From contig JAYMTF010000042.1 of assembly GCA_036897485.1 (NCBI GenBank), forward strand, positions 1 through 64,000: DNA of 64,000 bases, in the 5' to 3' direction. This DNA is from Pelargonium nanum. Taxonomy: Eukaryota; Streptophyta; Magnoliopsida; Geraniales; Geraniaceae. The position numbers were made by a program, and so were the translations under genes. The notes below the pieces were generated by a model. The model was not told the DNA's origin. It saw only the letters and a list, made by a program, of their open reading frames with translations, and made no database searches. Below are positions 10,241-22,439 of this stretch, piece after piece (position 1 is the first letter of the stretch; each line of letters starts with the position of its first letter).

Positions 10241-13200
10241 CAAGCTAATTCATCTAATGAGTTCAGAGATAAGATTAGTGCGGACAACGATAACACACGT
10301 GACAGGCTTCCACTAAACATGCTTCATAACTGGTCTCTCTACAACTCATACTCTCAATTGATTTGTTTGGAGCTCCTTCCTATGAAATCTTATTCTAATT
10401 ATAACTGCACAATCTTTGGGTCGGGGATTATGACTTCAGATGATGGAAGTGAACTTTTTCTTGATGGTGACCCTAACCAGTCTTCCTCAGATTCTTATGT
10501 GGATGGAATTCCAATCTATTTGAGCACAATAAAGGAATGGATGATCGAGTTTGGATCTTCTACGATCTCTGTATCAATCCGGACAGATATGTGCTGGTAC
10601 TATGCCTATATACTTATATTTGCTGAAAGTTGCCTTGGATTCGAAGTTTTTATCTCTTGAAGTCCTTAATGTATAAGAATTTTGCTACATTTGGCATATT
10701 TTTATTCGTACTGTAAGAAAAAATGTAATTTTAGATAAGGCTTATGTTCTTGTTTGTTTCTTCAGGTATAGGCTTGGAAACCCGTCAAAGCAGTATGCCC
10801 CGTGTTATGAACCGATTCTGAAAACTGCTAGATTGGGTAGAAACATTATTCTATTGTTGAAGGAGCAGAGTCGCGTAGCCCGACTTTCTTTTGCAGATGT
10901 TATAAACAGAATATCTAAGTTTTGTAAGGATCACCCGGCTTACATTTCACGTAATCCAGCAGAGGTGGAAAGGCATGTAGTGATCCACGGACAGATAATA
11001 CTGCAACAATTTGCAGAGTATCCTGATGACGTGATCAAGAGGTGTGCTTTTGTTACTGGTCTCCGTGACAAACTGGAAGGAAGAAATCATACCAAGTGGT
11101 TGGCCAAAAAAAGGATGATTCTGAACAATAAAGTGACCTGGAATCCAATAGCAGAATCTACAGCAGCATCGCCTATAATACTAGAAACAAAGGCCATGCC
11201 CGCTACAAAGACTAGATTGGTAAATAGGATTTGGAGAGAGTATTACTCAAACCAGTTGCTTGAAGACTCCAGTGAAGTAGATGTTCAGTGGGATGGTGAG
11301 TTAGAGGGAAACACATCTTCAGGTAATGCGCTTTATAAACGAGCAATTGTTTGCAGACATTTGGTCAGTGTGGGTGATTTTGTGTTAGTTGAAGTGGCAG
11401 ATTCAGATGATAATCCTCCTATATATTTCATTGAGTATATGTTTGAAAACTGTGATGCGAGAAAAATGTTTCATGGTAGACTGATGCTGAGAGGATTTCA
11501 GACTGTTCTAGGTAACGCTGCTAATGAGAGGGAAATGTTTTTGACCAATGACTGCCAGGAACTGGAACTGTGTGATATTAAAGATACCGTTTCTATTGAG
11601 ATTCAAGAAATCCTTTGGGGATATCAGCATCGCAAAGCTAACGCACACAAAGCTCAGATTGACAAGGAAAGAGCTAAGGAGAGGAAAAGGAAACGGTTGC
11701 CTATAGAGTATTATTGTAAAAGCCTGTACTGGCCTGAGAGAGGGGCTTTCTTTTGTTATCCAACCAGTACCATGGGCCTAGGAAATGGACTTTGCCATTC
11801 TTGTACAATGAAGGAAACACAGAAGGAGAAGGAGATCTTTAAGATGAATTCATCTTTGTCCAGCTTTACGTACAAGGGGATCGAGTACTGTGTTCATGAT
11901 TTTGTTTATCTAGCTCCTCAACATTTTGCAGCAGATGAAAAGGAACACGAAAAGTTCAAGGGTGGTAGAAATATGGGGCTGAAAGCTTATGTTATTTGCC
12001 ATTTGCTGGAGATCAAAGTACCAGAGGATTCTGAGCGAGCTTGCCCCAAGTCTACCAATGTCAAAGTTAGAAGATTTTTTCGACCAGAGGATATTTCAGC
12101 TGTGAAAGCATATGGCTCTGACATCCGAGAAGTAAGAGTAGTTGCATTTTAGGCCATGGTCTTCGGTGTCAAGCCCACCACCAATTTTTTTTTTTTTTTT
12201 TGTTACTATTTCTGAAGACCTGACCATAGAGTATCTTATTGATGGTAATTCAGGTTTATTACAGTGAGCAGGTATTAACAGTACCAGCTACAGTTATAGA
12301 AGGGAAGTGTGAAGTGAGAAAGAAGCCCGATCTTCCATCTTTGAACGGTGCTGTTGTTTTTGAGCATTTATTCTTTTGCGAACATTTGTATGACCCTCAA
12401 ACTGGAGGTATCGAGGAGGTAGCTTATCTCTGTACTCATACTATTCCTTTATGTTTATTGGTGTCTTTCTCTCGTGTAATCAATATGGCTGCAATATTAT
12501 GGCCAGTTGCCAGCTCACATCAAACTTAGCTCCTCAAAAGAAAAGGCGATGGATGATAGTGAGTTTGATGACATCAACAAACAAACAGATACATTCCATA
12601 AAACCCCCTTGGCAACTCTTGATATTTTTGCGGGATGTGGTGGTTTATCTGAGGGCTTACAGCAAGCAGGTAAGCTTGTGTGTTTTCTTCAGCCTGAAAA
12701 TTTGGCTTAGAAATGTTACTATGATTCTATGAAGTGCATTAACAGATGTGGCTGTTTTTTTATTTTTAATTATAGGCGCTTCATTAACTAAGTGGGCTAT
12801 TGAATATGAAGAGCCTGCTGGAGAAGCATTCAGCCTTAATCATCCAGAGGCATTAATGTTCATTAACAACTGCAATGTGATCCTCAGGTGAATTTTGTTC
12901 TGTTGTGAAGTTTATATTTATCTTATCATATATATGTCTCTTTACAAGCAAAAAGCTACTCAACCCTTATCACCTACACCAAGCCTTGTCAAATGGGCCA
13001 CCCCTTTTTCGGTCAATGTTTTTTGATAACTGTAATACCATCCTCAGCTTTGTTTCACGCGAAAGTTATTCTCGTTGTTTCCAGATGAATTTTCTTCATT
13101 TTATTTGTGGTTTTTGGGTAGTGAAAAGGATATGCATTGTCTTTCCATTCCAAAACTATACATTACATGGTTTCTTTCAATTCAATACTTCAATTAATGA

Positions 13201-14919
13201 TCGATGGCTCGTTATGCAGGGCCATCATGTCAGCTTGTGGAGATGCAGATGACTGTATTTCAACACCTGAAGCTTCTGAGTTAGCAGCCAAACTTGATGA
13301 AAATGTGATTAAGAATTTGCCTCGTCCTGGGGAAGTTGAGTTCATCAATGGAGGGCCTCCTTGTCAGGTATTTAGAGCATCATTCCTAATCGTTTGTTTT
13401 AGGATCTAATGTTGCAAGTAATGGGATATTCAACTCCGTGGCGTACTTGATTTTCAGGGTTTCTCTGGATTGAATAGGTTTAGTCAAGGCAGATGGAGTA
13501 AAGTTCAATGCGAGATGATCTTAGCATACTTATCTTTTGCTGATTACTTCCGTCCAAAATATTTCCTTCTAGAGAATGTGAGAAATTTTGTGTCATTCGA
13601 CAAAGGAAAAACCTTCCGATTGACTCTAGCATTGCTTCTTGAAATGGGCTATCAGGTGGATGTTGTTCTTTGTCATTCTGTTATGTATAATTCCACATGT
13701 AAGTGTTCAAACAATTAGCTTCATAGCTATAATGTACTTGTAGCTTTGCAAGGCATGAATTAGATCTATCAGCTACTCCTTACCAAAAGAAAACTGAACA
13801 AAAGAAAGATTTTGTCTAATTTCCGGTGGTTGATTCATTCGATTGCTTTCGTTAATGCAGGTCAGATTTGGTATTTTGGAAGCTGGAGCCTATGGACTTC
13901 CTCAATCTCGTAAACGCATGTTCATTTGGGCAGCCTCCCCCGAGGAAACTCTCCCTGAATGGCCTGAGCCAATGCATGTCTTCTCAGGGCGAGAGCTTAA
14001 GGTGACATTATCTGAAAGTGCTCAATATGCTGCTGTTCGTAGTACTGCCCGTGGCGCTCCTTTTCGCTCCATAACTGTTAGAGATGCAATTGGTGATCTC
14101 CCAGTCGTTGGGAACGGGGCTTCTTCGGTGACTATGGAAGTACGATTTCTTCTCCTTATCCAATGAAGTTTCTAATTTTTTTACCATAGCTGTTTTTACC
14201 CATTTCTTGCACTTTCGGGATACACAGTACAATAACAGACCCGTGTCTTGGTTCCAAAAGCAAATCCAAGGAGATCAGATGCTTTTAAACGATCATATCT
14301 CAAAGGCAATGAACGAGCTGAATCTCATCCGATGTCAAAGAATTCCAAAACGCCCTGGCGCTGACTGGCGTGACCTCCCAAAGGGAGAGGTACTTTTCTA
14401 GCACTTCTAATTGTCTTTGCTCGTTGCTTCCTCGTTAAATTCCATTCCTTCGGGTTTCTTTTGCCACAGGTCAAGTTGTCCACAGGGGCACATGCGAAAT
14501 TCATACCCTCTTGGGTGCTAAACACGGCTCACAGGCACAATAACTGGAAGGGTGTATTCGGAAGGCTGTACTGGGAAGGAAACTTCTCGACATCTATTAC
14601 CGATCCTCAACCAGAGGGCAAAGTTGGAATGTGCTTCCATCCCGATCAGGATAGGATACTAACTGTTCGTGAATGTGCTCGGTCCCAAGTAAGTTCATAT
14701 CCAAGTTTCTGTAACCATAAACAGCTGGGAAATTTGTGTTGAGACTTGAGAGTGTTGAAACTTGTGGTGTAGGGCTTTCCAGATAGCTACAAATTTGCTG
14801 GCAACATTCAGCATAAGCATAAACAGGTGGGAAATGCTGTTCCACCTCCTCTGGCATATGCACTTGGGAGGATGCTCAAGGAAGCTGTAGAAAAGAAGCA
14901 GTCAACAAAACCCATGTAA
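6672..14919 (+). CDS. MET1: MET1-type DNA (cytosine-5)-methyltransferase with three tandem RFD1 modules
   Basis: Maintains CG methylation on newly replicated DNA in the nucleus. Thirteen coding exons: 6672-7611, 8192-9118, 9423-10596, 10766-12131, 12254-12418, 12507-12669, 12776-12887, 13220-13367, 13458-13655, 13861-14139, 14228-14389, 14470-14688, 14773-14919. They sum to 6,000 bases, 1,999 residues. Order: RFD1 copies a (about 40-265), b (about 350-570) and c (about 625-830), RFD2 (about 910-1130), BAH1 (about 1200-1345), BAH2 (about 1370-1510), methylase. Motif IV 'GGPPCQ|GFSG' holds catalytic Cys about 1664; 'LLENVR', 'QSRKR', 'GFPDSY' and 'GNAVPPPLA' are intact. Arabidopsis MET1 is about 1,534 residues with one RFD1, so the excess is the two extra modules. 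The acidic linker before BAH1 is short. The start follows an acceptor directly and begins 'MEKRNRGK'. Confidence 0.93.
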
Positions 14920-15547
14920 TATTTTCCTTTATTCTTCTTTTAAACTGAGATTTGACTGTGGGACTTGACCAAGCACATTTGTCATGCTATTATAGTAATG
15001 TACTTTTCTTCTTCATATTTGTAGTTGGACCTAAGTGTTAAAGGTAAAAGACCCAATTTGGTTATTGAACTTTCGTGTTTTGACCCAGTTAGGTTCCTGT
15101 ACTTTGTTGACTCAAATTAGTCCCTTAACTTTCGCATATTGACACAAAATGGTCCTTACCCTTAGAGGTTATATCAAGAGTTAAGGGACCAAATCGGGTC
15201 AATATTTGAAAGTTCCGGGACTGACCAAATTGGATCTTTTACAAATGTTAAATGACTTATTCCCTCGTTGTGAATATGCTGGAGAAAGACTTACAAGAAT
15301 AGTAGAACTGCTGCAAAACTGAAAGACTATCATAAATGCTGCAAAAATACTTACAAGAATAGTAACTAAACTTTTATTTTATTTTTATTTAAAGAGTTTA
15401 TATAAATGGATAATCCCAGAGAGCCATTTTACCCAGAAATACAAACCAATCATACACTTGTTACACAGCATATACATACACTAGACAAATTGCTTACACA
15501 GTTACAACAATATACTATTATTCATATCTCTACTTGCAAAAGTGGCT
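14920..15547. other. Convergent 3' region between MET1 and AOX1D
   Basis: This holds the 3' ends of MET1 (+) and AOX1D (-) and one palindromic MITE at 15044-15242. No other gene is supported. Confidence 0.6.
15044..15242. mobile_element. Palindromic MITE (family A, copy 2)
   Basis: Begins 'gtaaaagacccaatttgg' and ends 'aattggatcttttac', inverted copies of each other. It shares 'gggtcaatatttgaaagtt' with the element at 4145-4404. About 200 bp, no coding capacity. It lies 125 bp past the MET1 stop and may be carried in the MET1 3'UTR. Confidence 0.7.
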
Positions 15548-17695
15548 CTAATGGTAACCAACAGGAGCTGCTGCTTCTTTCAGGTCCTTTCCTTGAAAAT
15601 GAATATCCTGCACCCGAAAAGCCTAAATGTCACTTCCCGCGAAGAAACCCCCAACTCAAACACGAGACTCAAAGTAAATATTGAAACGTATAATACTTAT
15701 TAAACTAGAAACTGTACAGATTGGTGTTAAATCTAAGAGCTCGTGTTTTGAAATTAGCGGATGAAATGATGTGTTGTGTGTGGAGACTGATGGAAGATGA
15801 TCGGAACGTGTGAAGACAAGTTTAAGACACAGGAGAGTTGAACGAGCGAATAAAAAGAACAAATGAAAGCTGAAAAGAAGCAAATACTCACAGAAGCGAA
15901 ATGATTGACATCCCGATGGTGAGCCTCATCAGCACGAATCACAGTTATAACATCCTTCAGCGTCGCATCCTTTGGCAACCTCCAGTAATCTATGGCAATA
16001 GCAGGAGCCGGGACATTCTCAATGGCGCCACTATCAATATCCTTCAAAAACTCTGTATACGAATGTATAGCCTCCTCCTCCAAGTACCCAACCACCCTAT
16101 GGGCCATTTTGGGGGACATTATGTAAAGCACAAAGTAGGCATTGAAGAAGACTCCTTGCACAGCAAGCACCAGAAACCTCTCGAACCATTTAGGCTTCAC
16201 GAGCTCCACCATCGTCATTAGGTGCATCCTCTCGTTCTCCGCCTCTTCGAGCAAGGCTTTGATCCAACCCCCGCTTTGCTGGAACTTGCGAAGAGATCTC
16301 AGGTGCAGCAACATCCCTCCCACCATACCAGGAACAGCTGCAACTGTTTCCAGCATCATTGCTCGGCAACCATACCGTCTCTGTAACATTTCAGCAAATC
16401 AAAACACATAAATTGAAGAGAAAAAAATAGAACTCTGAGGTCAAAATAGTCTATAATGGTGAGAAAAACAGAGAATGCCAAAGTTAAATGCATCCAAATA
16501 AACAGAAAGGCGCGTAAAGAAGTACTAATCCTAGAACATGATGTGCACAGAAAAGAAATGCTTTAGTCCATTTGCTATAAACCAATAACAACTAAAATCT
16601 TGATGCATTTGAGGAGATTCATAATATCCATAATCATAAATCAGAATCAAAACAAAATCAAACATTCCTATAATCATAAATCAGAACCATACACAACTAG
16701 AGTATATACTGATAAGAAACTAAAATAAAGAAACAAGAGTATGTAGATCATGACAAACCTGAAAAAATATATCTGTGGGAATTCTAAGTAGTTTCACAGT
16801 TCTGTATGCAACCTTGTCTCCTAAGGTTTTGGGCACATGGTGTTTAGTCAGATCAATTGACGTGTCTGCTCGATAAGTATCCCATGGCTACATCAAGAAA
16901 GTAAAAAGAAACAATCAGCCACAAATATGATGCACAAAAACTCTGATCTTCTCTCCGAACACTCATACACTATAGATATGTGTCCCCCAAATTTTTATAA
17001 TATTTTTCTAAAAGTAAATTTATTCTAAAAGTTCGAAACTTTAAAACACATTGACGAGTATGAAATTAACATAACATATATGCACTAGTACAAAAAATAT
17101 AAACTATCATTTAGTATTCTTTGGCTTATAAAATTACGTGTCACAATATGCGTGTAGTGTCCGTATGACCGCATCGATGCAACATAACATAATCAAATGT
17201 CACAATACCATTAATAGTATAATTTCCCGAAAATTTGGAGATCTAAAGTCACAAATCAAGAAATTTATATTTGCAACATGATCATCTTAATTACGATAAC
17301 CATATGAAAAATCAAAATCATAGATTCATAGTGACAAGTAATTACGATTTTACCATAAAGCAATTCCAAGGCCACTCAGTCCCGTCCTCTCTAGTGACCT
17401 TGGGCTTCGAGACACCCCAGTAGCTCGACACCACCAGTTGCTGATCGCTACTCTTCTCCGCCTCCGTCGCCGTCGCCTCCTGCTTCTCCGTCTTTATGTC
17501 CGCCGGCGCGTGGGAAGTACTCGCAAGCGTCCTCCGGAAGTAGGACCCCCAAAACGCACCGTTCTGGTGCTCCAGTTCACGACCACTCGTTCCTAGACGC
17601 TTCGCGACCGTGGACGTTGAAATTTGGCGGTTACTGTAACAGTTCCGGCCATTTCGAAGTCCCCTGATCACAGACCTCACCGCAATTCTGTTCAT
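15548..17695 (-). CDS. AOX1D: Mitochondrial alternative oxidase, AOX1D type
   Basis: Ubiquinol oxidase of the inner mitochondrial membrane; it reduces oxygen to water and bypasses complexes III and IV. Four exons (17695-17354, 16887-16759, 16380-15892, 15607-15548) give 339 residues. Exon sizes of 129 and 489 are the classic AOX sizes. An Arg/Ser-rich N-terminus is the transit peptide. Di-iron ligands are visible: Glu168, Glu207 and His210 in '[11 protein letters not shown]', Glu259 in 'LEEEAIHS', Glu309 and His312 in 'RADEAHH'. Regulatory CysI is present (Cys112, 'WNCFMPWDTY'). CysII is replaced by Leu184 ('[10 protein letters not shown]' where AOX1A has 'HCKSL'). That, with '[12 protein letters not shown]' and '[11 protein letters not shown]', fits the AOX1D subgroup. 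Convergent with MET1. Confidence 0.95.
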
Positions 17696-19325
17696 TTCTT
17701 CGAATCAAAATCGACAAATAGCAAAGAAATTGGGATTTCCCGAAAAAATCGGAGGAGTGGTGTAAATTATGACTAGACAGCTCCAGAAGGAGCTGGAGAC
17801 AGGAGTTAATGACGGAGGGAGGTCGGATCCAGTGTTACGCGGGTGTTGACTTGAAAAAATTGTAGACGTTGATATGAAATAAGAAGTTAATTGTACGGCG
17901 GAGATGGTGTAAGTGGTGGGTTGCGAAGCAGACGATTAGAGAGCAAATCGAGGTGGAGTGAGGCGGCGGCTATGGGTAGTAATCATCTGCTACGCAAAAG
18001 GATTGTCCGGAATTGCGCGCGTTGCTTTTTTCGCTACTCTGTGTGGATCAAAGTCGGTGAGTGGGTCCAGTAAATCTAACGGCAATGATTGGTTTTAAGT
18101 AGATGTGGAAGCTTCTTTTCACTGCAGACGATTTTTGCTTTGTACTTTCTGACTTCTGACCAAATTGAATTTACAGTTATGCCTCTGTAAATTGTCGGCT
18201 CCAAAATTATGGGAAGAAGACAAAACATATACGGCAGTTTAGTGAACTGTTTAACGTGGCATGACTTTGGTTCACTTATGTTGGGAAAGTTCAGCTCATG
18301 TGCCTTTCATGCCGTTATTGCCGTACATTTGATTTAATCTAGTTAAGGACTAAGAGAAAGGTCCAATTTATTTTCTTAACTACCAATCTATTTAGTTTTT
18401 GAACCATCAGGATCAATTTAGTCTATATGTTATTCAATCTTGTCAATTTAATTCAAGTATTTTCAAAAACCGTATAATCAAGACATTTTATCAAATCTAT
18501 GGACAAAATCCGTTAATTTCTACTTACGTGTAATATTTTATTTGGCGGATTCTTGGTTGAAATATTGACTGCAATAGTGGAAAAAGTAGATCTGATATTA
18601 CTTTCTTCAAAGCCATCCGACTCGCAACAGCACTCTCAAACAAAACACGCATACTCATAATGGAAAAAATAAAAGAACTTCCAACAAAAGGAGACAAACT
18701 TTCAATAATGAAAGACAAACAAAACATAAAACTAATCAGAATTACTAAAATACGATTCAATACAGAAAAAAAATTAACCATATTTTCACAATTAGCTTAT
18801 AGTGAAGTTGGAGATGATAGCACGGCGTCTGCCGCATAAACCAAAACCAAAAGCCACAAAAATCTTAGCAACCCCTCATACTTGTCGTCGAGACAAGACT
18901 CTCACTCGTGAGAGAACCACTTTTTCTGATATTTGCCGGTTACGCACTCTCTACCAAACCCCTAGCTAGTTCCCACCTTACATATATATTTTTTTGAACC
19001 GCCACCTTACATATATTTAAGAGTTAATCAAATTAATATTTGAATTTAAACTGAACTAAAAAATTAGCAATAAACAATCAAACTTTAGCATTAGTTTTTA
19101 ACTTTTTATATATCCGTGATATGATATTTAAAATTAATATTCAAAATGAATTTGTTTGGCTAGAAATTGAGTTTTTACCAGAAAACTCAACCCACAGGGA
19201 ATTTTGGAAAATCATCATGAAAATGAAATTGAACTCTTTGCTGGAATATAGATAGTCAAATTCAACAATTACAGTTGAGTAATGATCCTTTGTATACATG
19301 ACTATAAAAGTAACATAAAATCTAA
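17696..19325. other. AOX1D upstream region and gene-free spacer
   Basis: The first few hundred bases upstream of the AOX1D start should hold its promoter. No further gene is supported. Around 18360-18490 lies a weak, AT-rich stretch with 'gtccaattta' and 'gaaccatcaggatcaattta' that resembles family A MITE interiors but lacks clear ends. Confidence 0.4.
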
Positions 19326-20426
19326 CTAATATGGGTTCGGCATAACCCAAATTGGTGATGGCCAGATTGAAAGATGGTCACCTTTATGCTCCAAAGGTTT
19401 TATGGTTCCGTCGTCTAAGTTGTATATACCTTCGTCAAAACAACCTTCAAACTCCCTCATTTTTGTGGTACAAAATATCTCCAGCACAATAGATAGTATT
19501 CCCTTTATATCCGGGAAATTCAATAGAAGAAACTCCTATTTGCGTACCCAAACCCATAAATAGAATTTCGTCAACTAAACTCTCCATATGAACCCAATTT
19601 GATGTACTCATATCAAGCTTGAAAATATCGAAACTATATGTGTTGTGTCTTGATTTGTCTTCAGGTAAAAGATGACAGTGCTCAAGTCGTTCGGTCATTA
19701 ATAATCCAGCATGAGAGTGTACCAAATGATAACCAACATGCATCCATATTGGATGTTCTGACACGAGAACTCTCAGTTTTGGGCACGAAAGAATATCATC
19801 ACAAACCATCAGTATTCCACTACAGGTTAGAACATATAATTTATCATCGTAAAACACAACATCGTGTATACCTTTTTTTTCATAGTACGCCAATTTTTGT
19901 ACCATACCGTACACTGCCACAGCTACAAAATCAGAAGAAGTTGGGCTCGAAGACAAGACAATTTTTTTAAGCATGTAATTTCTCACGTAAGTTGCATCAT
20001 TAAAACCAGTTTCATGTGTTCCACGCATATTTTTCCTCAATAAAAATATTTATCTCTCGGGGGAAGAGATACTCGAGCTCTCGAGAGTGGATTAACAATG
20101 CATATAGAGGCGTCTTCTTGAGCAACAACAACCCAACCATCATATGTTCCTTTGAAAACCTTCTCTCCCACCTCAGGTAAATCAAGCTCATAAACATTTT
20201 TGTCCATTGGATTGAAGAAACCACACTTTGATCCACTTAGTTTACAACTATAAGGCAGCAATAGCCAAGGAAGTTGAGGTTGTCTTAAATTTGGCAATAT
20301 AGATAGCACAGATTGACATTGCCATGACACACATACACATCTGAATCTAACTTTGTCCACAAATAGCACAAGTTGTTGTTCAATTTTCTTTACCAAATCA
20401 AAAGGAAGATCACACCACTTACTCAT
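19326..20426 (-). pseudogene. F-box/DUF295 (KIB-like) gene with two compensating frame breaks
   Basis: The start 'MSKWCDLPFDLVKKIEQQL' followed by 'VDKVRFRCVCVSWQCQSV' is an F-box, the Skp1-binding part of SCF ubiquitin ligases. Later 'GFFNPMDKNVYEL', 'WVVVAQEDASICIVNPLSRARVSLP', 'FDIFKLDMSTSNWVHMESL' and 'SSIEFPGYKGNTIYC' are typical of plant F-box DUF295 proteins. Total span of about 366 codons fits the family. Coding continuity moves to another frame near 20040 and returns to the first frame near 19480. This suggests one single-base insertion and one deletion, or two sequencing errors. The middle segment of about 190 codons has no stop in its own frame. A 5'UTR intron is likely (20708-20432). 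Either a recent pseudogene or an intact gene with assembly errors. Confidence 0.7.
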
Positions 20427-20709
20427 GATAGCTGCAAGTTAAGATAAACACTAATAAGACTACTTAAAAATAAAAACTTACTTGCTGCAAAAATCACTGC
20501 CATTATTAACTAATAGTTAAGACAAATTTCCCAACCCAATTGATTAGCAGAAGAATGGAGTTGTTATACCTATCGTGCGTAGTAATTTAAACCATTAATC
20601 AATAGGTTAACAAATAGTAATAGCAATTTCAGGTATTTAATCTATAGTTTTGAATGTAAATTATACAAGAAAATAAGATAAAATAAAAAGAAAAGATCCA
20701 GGTAATACC

Positions 20710-21690
20710 TATGAATTTGAAGCAGAGGCTCCCTGAACTTGATGATGGACTTGTATGCATGGTATTGTTTGTGATATACAAATAAGCCCTCTTATATGGG
20801 TAATTGTAACTGTGTTTTCTGATTTCTATTTCCTAATTAATCAAAATAGGAATTGAGTATTTGAATTGGAAACTAGGTTATGTGGTATTGGGCTCGGTTT
20901 TTTTTTTTTTTTTAAGTTACTTTCTATTTCTTTTTAACATATTTTAGTCAAAAAGATGGCAAATTTAGAGGCGGTCAAGTCGGGTCAAGTTCAGGTTGTA
21001 GGACTCTAACCTTAGCCCAACCTTAAAATACTTTCAGCATGGTCAGATTTCAGGTTTGAACATAAAATGCATTGTATTTTACAGGTTTGTCTTATCTATA
21101 AGTTGGTCAGATTGGGTGTTAAGTATTCACGAGATTGTGTCCAAATTGTCAATTAGTTTTAGAGCACTCTTGATCCCTTTAAAGTAGAAGAACTGACATT
21201 TTATTCACCCACATGTGAATGTCAGGTTCAGAACGATAACATGAAATATCAAGCTCAAACACAAGACCTAATTTATGCACGCCCAACACCTTGCATGGTC
21301 TAAGCCCAAATCCTACATGAAAGTATACAGTGACATGAACACTTTTTGTTTCTAGCAACTTTAGGATATCTTATAGAATTATGAAGCATTTTCTTTAGAA
21401 GATAGAATAATCTAGATATGAAATCATAGTCATTGATAGGGGCCATGTACTTTTAATTTTAGCCATCAACTTTGTTAGGCCACTAGTATAAATAAGAGAG
21501 AGTTTCATTTATCCAAATCATCTCATGCATTTTTGTAAATCTCCATTGTGTATAAATTTTATGTTTGGTTATTGCAAAAGTATCCATGATAGAAATGAAA
21601 TCAATAAAAATAAGAAATCGAAATATGAAATCTGTATGTTTGGAAGATATTCTTGTTATGTTTGGAAGATATATGTTTCTTAAGCACTTC
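20710..21690. other. AT-rich spacer, no gene seen
   Basis: Upstream of the F-box gene. It holds a poly-T run near 20900 and a stretch rich in 'gggtcaagtt'-type motifs at about 20975-21320 that looks like degraded transposon DNA. No supported gene. Confidence 0.4.
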
Positions 21691-22016
21691 AATAGATTTG
21701 TATTCCTGGTTTTGGTAATCTCTCACTGCGGTCGCACTGTCAGAATAGATGATAAAATCGCTGAACTTACTCTTCGAAATGAGTTCGAGAGTTTCAGTGA
21801 TAACTAGACACTCAGCGTCATTCATGTCAGCAGCAATAATTGGATACGATTTGAAAAACCGCGGATCACAACAATACCGAGATAGACATTCAGATGATGA
21901 GCCCCAATGTGGTACCCTGCATCAACGTTAAACATGAAAACACCCCTAGGGGTAGAGAGAGACGGCCTTTGAACATTTTCAGTTCCAAATCTAGTCCTAC
22001 AGTGCACCACATACAA
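21690..22016 (-). mobile_element. LINE-type RNase H domain remnant
   Basis: Translation on the minus strand shows 'PPRGVFMFNVDAG' style text ('LSTPRGVFMFNVDAGYH'), then 'IAADMNDAECLVITETLEL' and 'FSDFIIYSDSATAVR'. These match the start, middle and third-acid regions of the RVT_3 RNase H domain found at the end of plant non-LTR retrotransposons and related host proteins. The domain is broken, with about one frame break, and lacks a reverse transcriptase next to it. It is a short fossil. Confidence 0.55.
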
Positions 22017-22439
22017 TTAAGTAAATAAAATAAAAATTAGAACTAGTGTGGAATCCAACCCTAATCAACCCAACTACTTACGAGATACATCTACAACCCT
22101 AATACAGGCGGCTTCTGGCAACAACCTTGCATTGCCAAATTGTTAGTGGATATAAGTATAAAGAACGGTGTAATAATTTTCAAATCATCTCTTTTTTTGT
22201 TTTTTTATCATGTTCGACCCCACTAAACCTGACTAACAATGTTCGACCCCACTACTGACTAACAATAGGTTAGAGTTACAAATTTTAAGTATCTAATCTA
22301 TTATTGAAGAAGGATGTTATTTGACCCGATTCACAATTTTGTTACATAAAACTCTTATGACCAAACACTAAATTAATTTTATTTTGGTATGAGTAAAATA
22401 TTAGATTTTTAATTTTTTTTATAAGAAAAAGTAATAATA

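Noticed and set aside
12186-12203. Poly-T run before a MET1 exon as a regulatory site
   Set aside because: A simple run inside an intron, too far from the acceptor at 12253 to be its main pyrimidine tract.
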